NCBI GenBank assembly: GCA_030152145.1
Contig: JASLIL010000108.1
Coordinates: 1 to 34,368 of the forward strand
Length of the DNA stretch: 34,368 nt
DNA from: Tissierellales bacterium
Lineage (GTDB): Bacteria; Bacillota; Clostridia; Tissierellales; JASKZW01
Reading direction: 5' to 3'
Part shown: piece after piece, positions 22,671-31,899 of the stretch
Position numbering within the stretch: the stretch's first letter is position 1
Layout: each line of letters begins with the position of its first letter
Translations under genes and position numbers: made by a program
The notes under the pieces: model-generated
Databases searched by the model: none
Told to the model about the DNA's origin: nothing
The model's input: only the letters and a program-made list of their open reading frames with translations

Positions 22671-23627
22671 TTAAAACCAATCCTTCCTCCTAAAATAGTA
22701 GAGCAGTAAAAAACTAGTTGATAGGGACAGTCCCCAAAAGATTATATAGGACCAAATATTCTTCATATTCATCATAAAAAGATTTGAATAGAAGGATATA
22801 GGAATAAAAATCGTGGAAACTATAGTTAGGATCTTCATAACATCATTGGTTTTATTCCCGATACTAGATAGGTAGGTATCCAACATTCCACTACAGATCT
22901 CCCTATAGGTCTCCACCAAATCTATAATCTGTATAACATCATTGTAGATAGCCCTAACATAGTAGATAGACCTATCATCTAAAAGCTCATCCCCCATAGA
23001 TATTGAATTTAACATATTTCTAATAGCCCAAAGGGACTTTCTAATAAATATAAAATTTCTCTTTAACTCATAAACATCCTGGAGAATTTCCTTGTTGGGA
23101 TTTACCAGTAGTTGATCCTCCAGTTCATCTATATACTCACCTATTTTTTCCAATATGTCATAGTACCTATCAAGAACCTCATCTATTATCACAAAAAGAA
23201 GGTAGTTGTTATTATCCAACTTAGGATTATTGCTATTTCTAACCATATCCTTTATCTCATCTATAACCTTTAGCTCTCTAGGTCTAAAGGTTATTAACTT
23301 ATCACTGTAAAGTACAAAGCTTAGGTTTATGGTCTCCAGGTCCCTAAACTCCTCTATTTCCAAATTGGTTATGCCAAAAGCTATGTAAAGATAGTCATTA
23401 AAGTTTTCATACTTTGAAAGTAGATCTCCCCCTAAAATATCCCTGGTAATCAGGCTATTTATTCCAAAGTAATCGCTAAGCTCCCTCAAGGACCCTGTAT
23501 CCTCTAGGCCCACTATATCTATCCAAATATTTTTGTCCCCTGTATCCAAACTCTTCAAATCCTCCATGGACTCCAGTTGGATCTCCTCATAGGACAAGCT
23601 GTCATAAAGTATAATATTAACTTTCAT
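22671..23627 (-). CDS. CorA-family divalent cation channel with variant selectivity motif
   Basis: The start is set at 23627, where AGAGGGGGTGA lies just upstream; an in-frame ATG at 23654 would put this site inside the gene. The 318-residue protein has the acidic CorA cytoplasmic domain, a long helix (about 150-275) with ELKRNFIFIRKSLWAIRN, and two C-terminal membrane helices (about 267-288 and 291-312). It ends in a positively charged tail (RRKDW). The pore signature GMN after the first helix reads MMN (285-287), in SNLFMMNMKN. CorA proteins carry Mg2+, Co2+, Ni2+ or Zn2+; selectivity may differ here. It lies just after the GNAT gene terminator. Confidence 0.8.
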   Translation of the reverse strand: MKVNIILYDSLSYEEIQLESMEDLKSLDTGDKNIWIDIVGLEDTGSLRELSDYFGINSLITRDILGGDLLSKYENFNDYLYIAFGITNLEIEEFRDLETINLSFVLYSDKLITFRPRELKVIDEIKDMVRNSNNPKLDNNNYLLFVIIDEVLDRYYDILEKIGEYIDELEDQLLVNPNKEILQDVYELKRNFIFIRKSLWAIRNMLNSISMGDELLDDRSIYYVRAIYNDVIQIIDLVETYREICSGMLDTYLSSIGNKTNDVMKILTIVSTIFIPISFYSNLFMMNMKNIWSYIIFWGLSLSTSFLLLYYFRRKDWF

Positions 23628-23676
23628 AGATTCACCCCCTCTAACTATACCCATATATTCTAAAAGCCCTAAAAGT

Positions 23677-23701
23677 AAAAAAACTTGGCACTAGGCCAAG
23701 T
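23677..23701 (-). terminator. Terminator of the GNAT gene
   Basis: On the minus strand ACTTGGC/GCCAAGT forms a perfect 7-bp stem with a 5-nt loop, followed by a run of seven T. It starts immediately after the GNAT stop at 23702. Confidence 0.85.
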
Positions 23702-24271
23702 CTAAACTAAATCTAAATTTCTCTGTTTTCTATCGTCATATTCTCTCTTTAAAACACTATATATTCTGGTATCCTTAAAACTCTTATTTCCCTTAAGAGT
23801 ATATTCATACCTCATAAAAGAATTCTCCATAACCCTCCCTGGTGCTATGTTTTCTTTTGTATGCCTACCCTCTATCCTATTAATCTTTACATCTTCAAAA
23901 AGATACCTTACTACCTCTCTCAATCCTTCTGTCATAAGTCCTTTATTCCAATATTCTCTAGCTATACAATAGTCTAGTGTAACAAATTTTAGATTAGGGT
24001 TATAGTCCATTCCACTTATACAGCCAATTGGTTCATCCTGGCCCTTAAGTGTAACAGCCCACTGGAAGAAATCAGGATTATTGTAGTTGGCTACCCACTC
24101 CCTTAAAGTTCCTATGCTATCCTCCAAACTATTATGGGCAGGTCTATTAATATAACTCATAATATCCTTGTCCCTAGCCCAGTTCCTATATATGGATTCT
24201 GCATCTTCAATGGTGAATCTCCTTAAAATAAGCCTATCTGTTTCCAGTTTTATACTCCCTATCTCGTCCAT
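23702..24271 (-). CDS. GNAT family N-acetyltransferase (RimJ/RimL type)
   Basis: A 189-residue GCN5-related acetyltransferase. LETDRLILRRFTIEDAESIY (9-28) is the typical N-terminal strand and helix. REYWNKGLMTEGLREV is the acetyl-CoA-binding segment (variant of the GxGxxT loop), and RIEGRHTKENIAPGRVMENS is the strand 6 and helix 4 region. The substrate could be a ribosomal protein N-terminus, an antibiotic or a metabolite, and is not predictable. AGAAGGTGATTTT precedes the ATG. A consensus promoter and terminator make it a single-gene unit. Confidence 0.88.
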   Translation of the reverse strand: MDEIGSIKLETDRLILRRFTIEDAESIYRNWARDKDIMSYINRPAHNSLEDSIGTLREWVANYNNPDFFQWAVTLKGQDEPIGCISGMDYNPNLKFVTLDYCIAREYWNKGLMTEGLREVVRYLFEDVKINRIEGRHTKENIAPGRVMENSFMRYEYTLKGNKSFKDTRIYSVLKREYDDRKQRNLDLV

Positions 24272-24302
24272 AAAATCACCTTCTATTTATAGTATTTAAA
24301 GT

Positions 24303-24331
24303 ATTATATTACTTTATATACCCACTTTCAA
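24303..24331 (-). promoter_or_regulatory. Promoter of the GNAT gene
   Basis: On the minus strand TTGAAA (24326-24331), a 17-nt spacer and a perfect TATAAT (24303-24308), about 32 nt before the start codon. Confidence 0.8.
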
Positions 24332-24416
24332 GGTTTTTTGCAACTTTTTTGAAAATTTAAATTATTGCTAGAAAAAAGCTCTATTAAAATCACTTTTCTT
24401 ATTTATCCACCTACAA

Positions 24417-26741
24417 CTAACCTATTTGTTTAAATTCTAATAAGGTTATGGCATTGGTATCTAGGATGCAGTTAAATTTAAATCCATCCTCTACCCTTAC
24501 ATCAAAATAGGATAATTTAGGCATACACTTGGAAAATATATAGTTATGACTTTCCAGATCTATAGGATACTTGGTTTGAAAGTCCTTAAACTCATAGTAA
24601 AGAGCCCCAAAATACCTATTAAGATCAAACCTTTTAACCTGATAGTAGCCCTTGGCTATAGCTGGAACTTCAATATTATAAGACACAGCCTGACTTTCTA
24701 AAAACTTATTAACCTTGCTTAGCTTGGGATTAAAGTAGTTGGGATTCCACATTAAAAGCTGGTAGTCCTCCTCATCATTTAAAAGCATAGTTTCCTTGCC
24801 TAAAAATAAAATATTTCCCTTTAACCTAGAGGAAAGACTTAAAACCTGGTAAACCGGCTTTTTCCCACTATAATTGTGAAATAACTCTAAACCGTTATAC
24901 TCACTAGACTTATTTAACTTAAATTTCTGATAGAGTCCTGCATTTAACCAAAATCCATAAGAGTCTATGTGAAGATCCAATTTTAATATTTCCTGGAGTA
25001 TAATTGCTGCCCTAAAAAATATACCATTTATATTCTGCTTCTCTCCTGTCAAGGTATTCCACTCTGTTAGTACAAGGGGCAGGTCTATTCCATTTTTACT
25101 TAAAACTTCCTTAAGTTTTAAACTCTCCTTATAAACATACTCATTGAAGACCTCCATATCTAAAATCATATCCTTATTATGCTCATAGACATCATTGGGA
25201 TCTGATCTAAAGCTCAGAAAATTTACCTGAGGCAAAAGCTTCTCCAAATAATACTTCTCATCAGCTCTAGACTTAAAATTATAATCGGGATGAAAAAGTG
25301 GAAGAGAAACCCCTAGCTCTATTCTAGAATCTATAGCCTTAAGCTTAGATATATATTCAAGGACTAGTTCCATCTTCTCCCTTAATTTTCCTTGACCAAG
25401 ATTAAAGTTGACTCTAATCTTTTTAAAGAAGATAGGATCAAAAGCTAATTTCCCATACTCTAATAGGTCCAAGAGCTGCTTGAAACCTCCAGAATTTTCA
25501 AGCTCTTCATCCATAATCACCTCATAAAATAGTCCAATTTTATTCCTTGTTAAAATCTCCACCGGAGCTTCAAACTTACCTAGGTGACCATATACATGAA
25601 GCTCTTCTATATCTAAAAGCCTATAGGAGCTGGGAAAAATCTCATAGATCCTTGAAATTCCAATATAGTCTATACCAACATCCTCCAAGCTATAATTTAC
25701 TTGGCTTAGGATCTCCTTTTCTAAAAGTAAATCTAGGCTGCCAATATGAATAATCTTATCTGGCAAAATCTGCCTTCTATTAGTATTGGCATCTGCTAGT
25801 ATTTTTGTGTAATTTTCTATGGGAAGGTTGGGCTTTATAGATTCCTTGGACTTATTCATATAGCTATAAAGCATTTCCAAAATATCTTCAGCGTAGGCTT
25901 CTTCTAAAATAAAATTTTCCCTTGAATCTAAGTCTGCTTGTCTTGATAGACTGTCCTTGTATTCACTAGGTGACATATGGAAGGATCTTTTAAACCACCT
26001 TCTATAATTTTTACTATTATTAAAACCATAGCTAACTGATATTTCTTCTATATTTTTTGCCCCATAAAGAAGTTCCTTTAAACTTTTATTAACCCTTAGT
26101 CCATTAAGGTAATCCAAAAAATACATTCCAGTATTACTCTTAAAGAGCTTTGACAAGCTTGAACTGGATAAAAAGTAATCCTTGGCCAGATCCTCTACCT
26201 TTATTTCCTGGCTATAATTTTTCTCAAGATATCCTATTATACTAACAATCCTTCCATCCATGCTTCCAGAACTATAAAAATCTGCCTCTTCCTTAAAATA
26301 AGAAACCATAGTCAATATAATCTTGTTTAAGGCAATATAAAGATTTAAAGTTTTAGTACTGGAATGGTTTAAATAAAATACCAGAAACTGGGCTAGCTCA
26401 CTTTTTAACTGATTTAAGCCATCTAGTTTTTCCATACTAAACTTATCTGGGTAGCAATTAAATTTCATAGACAAAAAGTCATCATGAACAGAAAGAAAGT
26501 ACTCGTTGGAAATAGATAAATCCATTAAAATACTACCTTCAACCCTAGCTTCAAGACTATAGGATTGATTTCTATTTATAATAACTAAATCTCCCAAGTT
26601 AAGTTTATATTCCTTCCCCTGAATTCGAAGTCCCAGCTTACCCTTTAAGGTAAATAGAATTTTTGTATCTGGAGACAGTTCTTCCAGAACTTCTCCCCTA
26701 TCTAAATTTATAGATTTAACACGAAAGTTATCCATAGTCAT
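24417..26741 (-). CDS. AraC-type regulator fused to a GH39-like domain, copy 1
   Basis: A 774-residue three-part protein. Residues 1-100 form a cupin-like sensor half (LKGKLGLRI, LGDLVIINRNQSY). Residues about 165-263 form an AraC double helix-turn-helix (VEDLAKDYFLSSSSLSKLFK; IEEISVSYGFNNSKNYRRWFK; SPSEYK). Residues about 300-720 resemble a GH39 beta-xylosidase barrel plus sandwich. TEWN (559-562) with E560 matches the GH39 nucleophile. The acid/base motif WNEP is missing; the aligned strand reads VNFNLGQG (444-451). It is therefore probably a sugar- or conjugate-sensing regulator, not an enzyme. It diverges from the MFS and M20 genes at 26908-29357, its likely targets. Two starts are possible, ATG at 26741 or two codons later. 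Confidence 0.85.
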   Translation of the reverse strand: MTMDNFRVKSINLDRGEVLEELSPDTKILFTLKGKLGLRIQGKEYKLNLGDLVIINRNQSYSLEARVEGSILMDLSISNEYFLSVHDDFLSMKFNCYPDKFSMEKLDGLNQLKSELAQFLVFYLNHSSTKTLNLYIALNKIILTMVSYFKEEADFYSSGSMDGRIVSIIGYLEKNYSQEIKVEDLAKDYFLSSSSLSKLFKSNTGMYFLDYLNGLRVNKSLKELLYGAKNIEEISVSYGFNNSKNYRRWFKRSFHMSPSEYKDSLSRQADLDSRENFILEEAYAEDILEMLYSYMNKSKESIKPNLPIENYTKILADANTNRRQILPDKIIHIGSLDLLLEKEILSQVNYSLEDVGIDYIGISRIYEIFPSSYRLLDIEELHVYGHLGKFEAPVEILTRNKIGLFYEVIMDEELENSGGFKQLLDLLEYGKLAFDPIFFKKIRVNFNLGQGKLREKMELVLEYISKLKAIDSRIELGVSLPLFHPDYNFKSRADEKYYLEKLLPQVNFLSFRSDPNDVYEHNKDMILDMEVFNEYVYKESLKLKEVLSKNGIDLPLVLTEWNTLTGEKQNINGIFFRAAIILQEILKLDLHIDSYGFWLNAGLYQKFKLNKSSEYNGLELFHNYSGKKPVYQVLSLSSRLKGNILFLGKETMLLNDEEDYQLLMWNPNYFNPKLSKVNKFLESQAVSYNIEVPAIAKGYYQVKRFDLNRYFGALYYEFKDFQTKYPIDLESHNYIFSKCMPKLSYFDVRVEDGFKFNCILDTNAITLLEFKQIG

Positions 26742-26834
26742 CCTACCACTTCCTTTTTTGTCCCTTACTAGGGATATTTATTTCCTTTTATTATTTTTTT
26801 AAAATTTTAGTATGAATTATTGAAATTTATATAA

Positions 26835-26863
26835 TTGTTTAAGCTTTTTCTAAGATATATTAT
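26835..26863 (+). promoter_or_regulatory. Promoter of MFS/amidohydrolase operon 1
   Basis: TTGTTT (26835-26840), a 17-nt spacer and TATTAT (26858-26863) in the 166-bp region shared with the divergent AraC-type gene. The near-consensus -10 and weaker -35 are compatible with activator control. Confidence 0.55.
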
Positions 26864-26907
26864 ATTATCATGAAATGAAAAATAAATAAAATTTTAGGAG
26901 GTTATTT

Positions 26908-28149
26908 ATGAAAAAAGATAAGGAAATCTTTTATGGATGGTGGATTGTTCTAGCTTCAGTTCTAGTATCTGCCACAATGGTTCCTAGTGTTATGGCCATG
27001 GCCAATAAATTTCTAATTCCTGTTACAGAGGAAATGGGAATATCAAGAAGTGCCTTTACCCTAAGTAACTCTATTTTACAGGCTATGGGAATTATATTTG
27101 CACCTTTTATTACAAAAAAATTAGCCCAGGGTAATCTAAAGAAAATTCAAAGAAATGGAATTATAGTTTTTGGACTCACATTTATGACATATGGTCTGGC
27201 ACAAAGACCTATTCATTTGTACATTACATCCTTTGTTTTGGGAATTGCTTTCTTAACAGCTGCAATTATTCCAATCAGTCTTATGATTACCAATTGGTTT
27301 AAGGAAAAAAGAGGCCTGGCTATGAGTATGGCCTTATCTGGAATTGGTCTTGGAGGATTTATATTCAGTCCCCTACTGACTAAGTGGATTGCAAATTATG
27401 GATGGAGAAAATCCTATATGATTTTCGGCGCCATAATAATTCTTGTATCCCTTCCTATGTCCCTATTTATATTTGAAAAGTCCCCTGAAGACAAGGGATT
27501 AAAAGCTTTAGGTAGTGATCAGGATAAAAAGGAAAGTAAAACGCAATCTAGTGATCTAAGAATTAGTGTTAAAGAATCCTTTAAAAAACCATTCTTCAAA
27601 TTTTTACTTCTAGGTATGATTTTAAATGGAATTATAAACACTGGAGCTTTAGGCCAGTTTCCACCAGCTTTAGAAGAATTACATGGTCCTGCTACTGCTG
27701 CAAAAATCATATCCCTATACTCTCTTATAGGTATTTTTGGAAAACTTCTTTTAGGATGGGTTAATGATAAATATGGTGTTATGAAAGGAACTATTTTTGG
27801 TTCAATAACTTTTGCCTTGGCCTTTGTAGCTATACTTTTTGGTGAAAATATAGCCATGGTTTACCTTATGGCCCTACTTTTTGGTCTAGGTAATGCTATT
27901 GGAAATGTTCTACCACCACTCTTAACTTCTGCTATATATGGTCAGGAAAAATATGGTGAAGTATATGGATACATTAATAGTGCTTCCCAAATAGGCTTAA
28001 CTCTAGGCTCTCTTATTGTTGCATCTATATATGATGCTTCTGGATCCTATAGATTAGCTTGGATTATTATGACAGTTGCAACTTTATTTACAATGATAAA
28101 TTGGATTTTAGCTTATAAAAAATCTCTAAAATACAGAGAGAATAATTAA
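26908..28149 (+). CDS. MFS transporter, copy 1 of duplicated module
   Basis: A 413-residue, 12-helix major facilitator. It has GWWIV (10-14), NWFKEKRGLAMSMA, FEKSPEDKGLKALG ahead of the central loop, and QFPPALEELHGP in the second half, as in OFA/monocarboxylate-type MFS. Over the first 80 residues it matches the transporter at 31900 at 68 positions. It is followed after 11 nt by an M20 amidohydrolase, and a GH39-fused AraC regulator lies divergently upstream. Together they suggest import of a conjugated (N-acyl or peptide-like) compound that is hydrolysed inside the cell. TTAGGAGG precedes the ATG. Confidence 0.87.
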   Translation: MKKDKEIFYGWWIVLASVLVSATMVPSVMAMANKFLIPVTEEMGISRSAFTLSNSILQAMGIIFAPFITKKLAQGNLKKIQRNGIIVFGLTFMTYGLAQRPIHLYITSFVLGIAFLTAAIIPISLMITNWFKEKRGLAMSMALSGIGLGGFIFSPLLTKWIANYGWRKSYMIFGAIIILVSLPMSLFIFEKSPEDKGLKALGSDQDKKESKTQSSDLRISVKESFKKPFFKFLLLGMILNGIINTGALGQFPPALEELHGPATAAKIISLYSLIGIFGKLLLGWVNDKYGVMKGTIFGSITFALAFVAILFGENIAMVYLMALLFGLGNAIGNVLPPLLTSAIYGQEKYGEVYGYINSASQIGLTLGSLIVASIYDASGSYRLAWIIMTVATLFTMINWILAYKKSLKYRENN

Positions 28150-28160
28150 GGAGGATAAGT

Positions 28161-29357
28161 ATGGAACTAAATTTATTGAGGGAAATAATAAACAGTAAAC
28201 TAATTGAAAGAGAAGCAGAAATGTTAGAAATCAGAAGACATTTACACGCCAACCCTGAGCTATCTTTTGAGGAAAAGGAAACTTCTGAGTTTATAGCCAA
28301 GTTCTACCAAGGTAAGGATTGTAAACTTAGGACAAATGTTGGTGGAGGCTATGGAATCATAGTTGATATAGAAGGAGGCAAACCTGGTAAAAATCTTGCC
28401 CTAAGAGGTGATATGGATGCTCTACCAGTAGAAGAGGCTGCTGATTTAGACTTCAAGTCAAAGAAAAAAGGAGTTATGCATGCCTGTGGCCATGATGTTC
28501 ACACAGCCTACCTAATGATACTTGCTGATATATTAATCGAAATGAGACATGAAATTCCTGGAAATATAAGAATAATCCACCAACCTGCTGAGGAAAAATT
28601 CCCAGGTGGTGCTTTAGGTATGATAGAAGCAGGATGTCTTGATGGAATGGATGCTATTATGGCAGCCCATGTTATGACTTCTATGAATTTAGGCGAAATT
28701 GCCTACAGAGAAGGACCTGTTCAAACTGGTCGTGCTAACTTTACCGTAGAACTTGAGGGTGTTGGAGGCCATGCTGCTGCCCCTCATGAAGCTAACGATA
28801 CTATAGTAGCTGCCTGCCAATTTGTAAGTGCCCTACAAACTATTGTAAGTAGAAGATTAAATCCTTTTGATGCTGCAACTGTAACTATTGGATCTTTTGA
28901 TGGTGCTGGTAGTGCTAATATAATAAAACATACAATTACCCTTAAAGGTGATATAAGAATGATGCAAGAGGAAAATCGTGACCTTATTGAAACTGAGTTT
29001 AGAAGAATTCTTGATGGTATAGCTACAGCCTTCAACTTAAAATACAAATTAGACTATCAAAATGACTACATTGTTCTAGTTAATGATGAGGACTTGACCC
29101 AGACCCTTGTAGAAGGCTTAGAAGACTACAAGATAGATAATGTTAATAGAATCTACAGGTGTGAGCCTCAAAGTCCTTCTGAAGATTTTTCCTACTATGC
29201 TGATAAAATACCTGGATGCTTCTTCTATGTAGGTGCTACTAGAGAAGGGGACCCATTCTTCCCACACCACCATCCAAACTTCTGCCTAGATGAAGAATCT
29301 ATTCTTATAATGGCAAGAGCCGTAGCAAACGGTGCTCTTTACTATCTATATAAGTAA
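28161..29357 (+). CDS. M20 family amidohydrolase (M20D-like), copy 1
   Basis: A 398-residue cytoplasmic metal-dependent amidohydrolase of the aminoacylase, hippurate hydrolase and N-acetyl-diaminopimelate deacetylase group. It begins with IRRHLHANPELSFEEKET (24-41). Metal and catalytic residues are visible: HACGHD (107-112; C109, H111), QPAEE (141-145; E144 and E145), H170 in AAH, and HHHP (369-372). The lid domain contains GVGGHAAAPHE (200-210). Substrates for this family are N-acyl or N-aroyl amino acids. Coupling to an MFS importer suggests an exogenous substrate, but which one cannot be told. AAGGAGG precedes the ATG, and a bidirectional terminator follows. Confidence 0.9.
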   Translation: MELNLLREIINSKLIEREAEMLEIRRHLHANPELSFEEKETSEFIAKFYQGKDCKLRTNVGGGYGIIVDIEGGKPGKNLALRGDMDALPVEEAADLDFKSKKKGVMHACGHDVHTAYLMILADILIEMRHEIPGNIRIIHQPAEEKFPGGALGMIEAGCLDGMDAIMAAHVMTSMNLGEIAYREGPVQTGRANFTVELEGVGGHAAAPHEANDTIVAACQFVSALQTIVSRRLNPFDAATVTIGSFDGAGSANIIKHTITLKGDIRMMQEENRDLIETEFRRILDGIATAFNLKYKLDYQNDYIVLVNDEDLTQTLVEGLEDYKIDNVNRIYRCEPQSPSEDFSYYADKIPGCFFYVGATREGDPFFPHHHPNFCLDEESILIMARAVANGALYYLYK

Positions 29358-29360
29358 GGG

Positions 29361-29390
29361 AAAAAACCTAGCCCAGGCTAGGTTTTTTTT
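29361..29390. terminator. Bidirectional terminator between duplicated modules
   Basis: AAAAAACCTAGC/GCTAGGTTTTTTTT forms a strong symmetrical hairpin with T-tracts on both strands. It sits between the convergent amidohydrolase (plus) and the second AraC-type gene (minus). Confidence 0.9.
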
Positions 29391-31728
29391 ACTTATCTAT
29401 TCTTCTAAACTCCAGTAGGGTTATAGCATTAGTATCTAGAATACAGTTAAATTTAAAGCCATCCTCTACTCTCATATCAAAAACAGACAGCTTAGGATTT
29501 AGGTTGTTTTTTATATATTGATGACTCTCATAGTCTAGAGGTATATCACTTTTAAACTCCTTAAATTCATAGTAGAGAGCTCCAAAATATCTGTTAAGAT
29601 CAAATCTCTTGATCTGGTAGTAACCATCTTCTATATCCTTAACTTCTATATTATAGGATACGGCCTGACTTTCCAAAAACTTGGTTTCCTTACTTAACTT
29701 TGGATTAAAGTAATTTGAATTCCACATTAAAAGTTGATATCCATCTTGGCTTTTTAGCAGCATAGATTCTTTACCCAAAAACAAAATATTTCCCTTTAAT
29801 CTAGAGGCTAACTTTAAAACATTATAGACAGGCTTTTTCTCACTATAGTTATGAAAAAGCTCTAGGCTACTGTACTTAGTAAACTTATTTAACTTGAATT
29901 TCTTATAAACCCCAGCGTTCAGCCAGAAACCATAAGAATCTATGTGAAGATCCAACTTTAGTATCTCCTGTAATATAATAGCCCCCCTAAAAAAAGTTCC
30001 GTTTATAGTCTGTTTCTTACCTGTTAAGGTATTCCACTCCATCAAAACTAGCGGGAGACTTACAGAATGTCTCCTTAAAATTTCCTTTAAACTTAGGACT
30101 TCCTTATAAACATACTCGTTGAAGACCTCCATATCCAAAACCAAATTCTTATTATGCTCATAAACCTGATTAGGATCTGATCTGTAGCTTAGAAAATCCA
30201 AATCCTTAACTATACTAGTAAAGTAAAGCTTCTCATGGTCTGAACTTTCAAACTTATAATCTGGATGGCTCAGGGGAATAGATCCACCTATTTTTACTAG
30301 TGGGCTTAATTCAAGAAGTCTAGCCCTAAAGACCTTCAAAAGTTCATATTCCTCTACTATATTTCTAGAATCAAAAATAAAGTTAACCTTAAACTTTTCA
30401 AAGAATTTTTCTGTATAGGACTTTTTCCCATGCTCTAAAAAAGAATATAGTAGATTAAATTCACTGGTATTTAAGCTATTTTCTGCCAGTACCAGTTCAT
30501 ATATTATTCCTATATCTTCCCTAAGCAGCCTATGAACTATCCTATCAAACTTACCCAAATCTCCATAAACATGGATATCCTTGGTGTCATCAATAGTTAA
30601 AACAGAATAGCTACTAGGAAATATCTCATAAAGCTTGGATATTCCTATATAGTCAAGACCTATATCCTCCACCACCATATTCAATTCTTCTAAGATTTCT
30701 TCCTCCAAGAGAAGGCTTAGGGCTCCCACATGTATAATCTTATCTGGATGGATCTGACTTCTATTTATATTGGAGTTCAGGCTGATCTTGGTGTAGTTCT
30801 CAACTGGCAACCCTGACTTTATACTTTTCTTGGCATTGGTCATATTTAAATATAGGGTTTCTAGTATATCATCAGCACTTGAATCATCTAGACTAAACTC
30901 CCTTGTCTCCAAGAAAGTATCCCTTGGCCAATCCTTGACCCTATTTCTATAGTCTCTAGGAGACCTTCCGTAAATTCTCTTAAACCAGCTTCTATAGGTC
31001 TTATGATTATTAAAGCCATACTTCAAAGAAATTTCTTCTATGGTCTTGGTACTATAAAGCAGGTCTTTCAAGCTCTTTTTTATCCTTAATTCATTTAAAT
31101 AGGAGGAAAAATACTTGCCTGTATTTCTTTTAAAAGTCTTAGACAGGGTGGATGGAGACATGTAGTATTTCTCACTTAAACCTTCCAAGCTAAGATCCTT
31201 CCAATAGTACTTCTCCACTTCCTTTAGTATGGCTATAGTTTTATCATCCATATCTATACTAGCATAGACCCCCTCATCACTCTTAAAATAAGATATAAGT
31301 GTTAGGAGGATCTTATTTAAGCTTATGGAAAGATTAAGGCTTTTGGTGTTTGAATGATTAAGATAAAATATAAGAAACTGTGACAGCTCTGCCTTTAGTT
31401 GGTTTAGGCCATCTAACCTTTTCAAACTCTCATTGTCTGGATAACACTCAAATTTAACACTTAAAAAATCATCATAAATAGAAAGAAAATACTCATTTTC
31501 TATTATAAGGTTCATAAGCACACTTCTTTCCTGACTCTCTATCCTATAGTTTTCATTTCTATTTAAAACCAATACATCTCCTGGATTCAAGATAAAATCT
31601 CTAGTATCTAACTCTATTCTAAAGCTACCCTTAAGCCCAAATAAAATATTGGTCTCCAGGCTAAAGTCCTCCAGAGACTGGCCTTCCATCATACTTATAT
31701 TCCTAAGCCTAAAATTTTTATTCTTCAT
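29389..31728 (-). CDS. AraC-type regulator fused to a GH39-like domain, copy 2
   Basis: A 779-residue paralogue of the protein at 24417 with the same order: cupin-like half (1-100), AraC helix-turn-helix (about 165-262, LSEKYYMSPSTLSKTFK and IEEISLKYGFNNHKTYRSWFK), and GH39-like barrel plus sandwich (about 300-720). The nucleophile-type Glu is kept (MEWN, E564). The acid/base strand reads FKVNFIFDS (446-454) with no NEP. The C-terminal part, including NYFNPKLSK and GFKFNCILDTNAITLLEF, is nearly identical to copy 1, while the middle of the barrel differs more, as expected if ligands differ. It diverges from the MFS gene at 31900. A 22-bp palindrome lies 24-45 nt upstream of the ATG. AGAGGTGATCTG is the ribosome site. 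Confidence 0.85.
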   Translation of the reverse strand: MKNKNFRLRNISMMEGQSLEDFSLETNILFGLKGSFRIELDTRDFILNPGDVLVLNRNENYRIESQERSVLMNLIIENEYFLSIYDDFLSVKFECYPDNESLKRLDGLNQLKAELSQFLIFYLNHSNTKSLNLSISLNKILLTLISYFKSDEGVYASIDMDDKTIAILKEVEKYYWKDLSLEGLSEKYYMSPSTLSKTFKRNTGKYFSSYLNELRIKKSLKDLLYSTKTIEEISLKYGFNNHKTYRSWFKRIYGRSPRDYRNRVKDWPRDTFLETREFSLDDSSADDILETLYLNMTNAKKSIKSGLPVENYTKISLNSNINRSQIHPDKIIHVGALSLLLEEEILEELNMVVEDIGLDYIGISKLYEIFPSSYSVLTIDDTKDIHVYGDLGKFDRIVHRLLREDIGIIYELVLAENSLNTSEFNLLYSFLEHGKKSYTEKFFEKFKVNFIFDSRNIVEEYELLKVFRARLLELSPLVKIGGSIPLSHPDYKFESSDHEKLYFTSIVKDLDFLSYRSDPNQVYEHNKNLVLDMEVFNEYVYKEVLSLKEILRRHSVSLPLVLMEWNTLTGKKQTINGTFFRGAIILQEILKLDLHIDSYGFWLNAGVYKKFKLNKFTKYSSLELFHNYSEKKPVYNVLKLASRLKGNILFLGKESMLLKSQDGYQLLMWNSNYFNPKLSKETKFLESQAVSYNIEVKDIEDGYYQIKRFDLNRYFGALYYEFKEFKSDIPLDYESHQYIKNNLNPKLSVFDMRVEDGFKFNCILDTNAITLLEFRRIDK

Positions 31729-31751
31729 CAGATCACCTCTCTAGAGAAAAT

Positions 31752-31773
31752 ATAGTTCTATAAATAGAACTAT
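31752..31773. promoter_or_regulatory. Perfect palindrome upstream of AraC-type gene copy 2
   Basis: ATAGTTCTA-TAAA-TAGAACTAT has 9-bp perfect arms and a 4-nt centre, 24 nt upstream of the regulator start codon. It may be an operator or a leader hairpin. The equivalent spot in module 1 has only TCCC-TTACTA-GGGA. Confidence 0.45.
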
Positions 31774-31829
31774 TATTTCCAACTTATTTTAATATACCTA
31801 CATTAACCTTTTTAAAGAAATAAAATTCA

Positions 31830-31858
31830 TTGTTAGACATACTTCTAGACTATATCAT
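31830..31858 (+). promoter_or_regulatory. Promoter of MFS/amidohydrolase operon 2
   Basis: TTGTTA (31830-31835), a 17-nt spacer and TATCAT (31853-31858), placed like the promoter of module 1 relative to the MFS start. Confidence 0.55.
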
Positions 31859-31899
31859 AGAACATATCGTTTCACAAAAAATATATTTAGGAGGATTTT

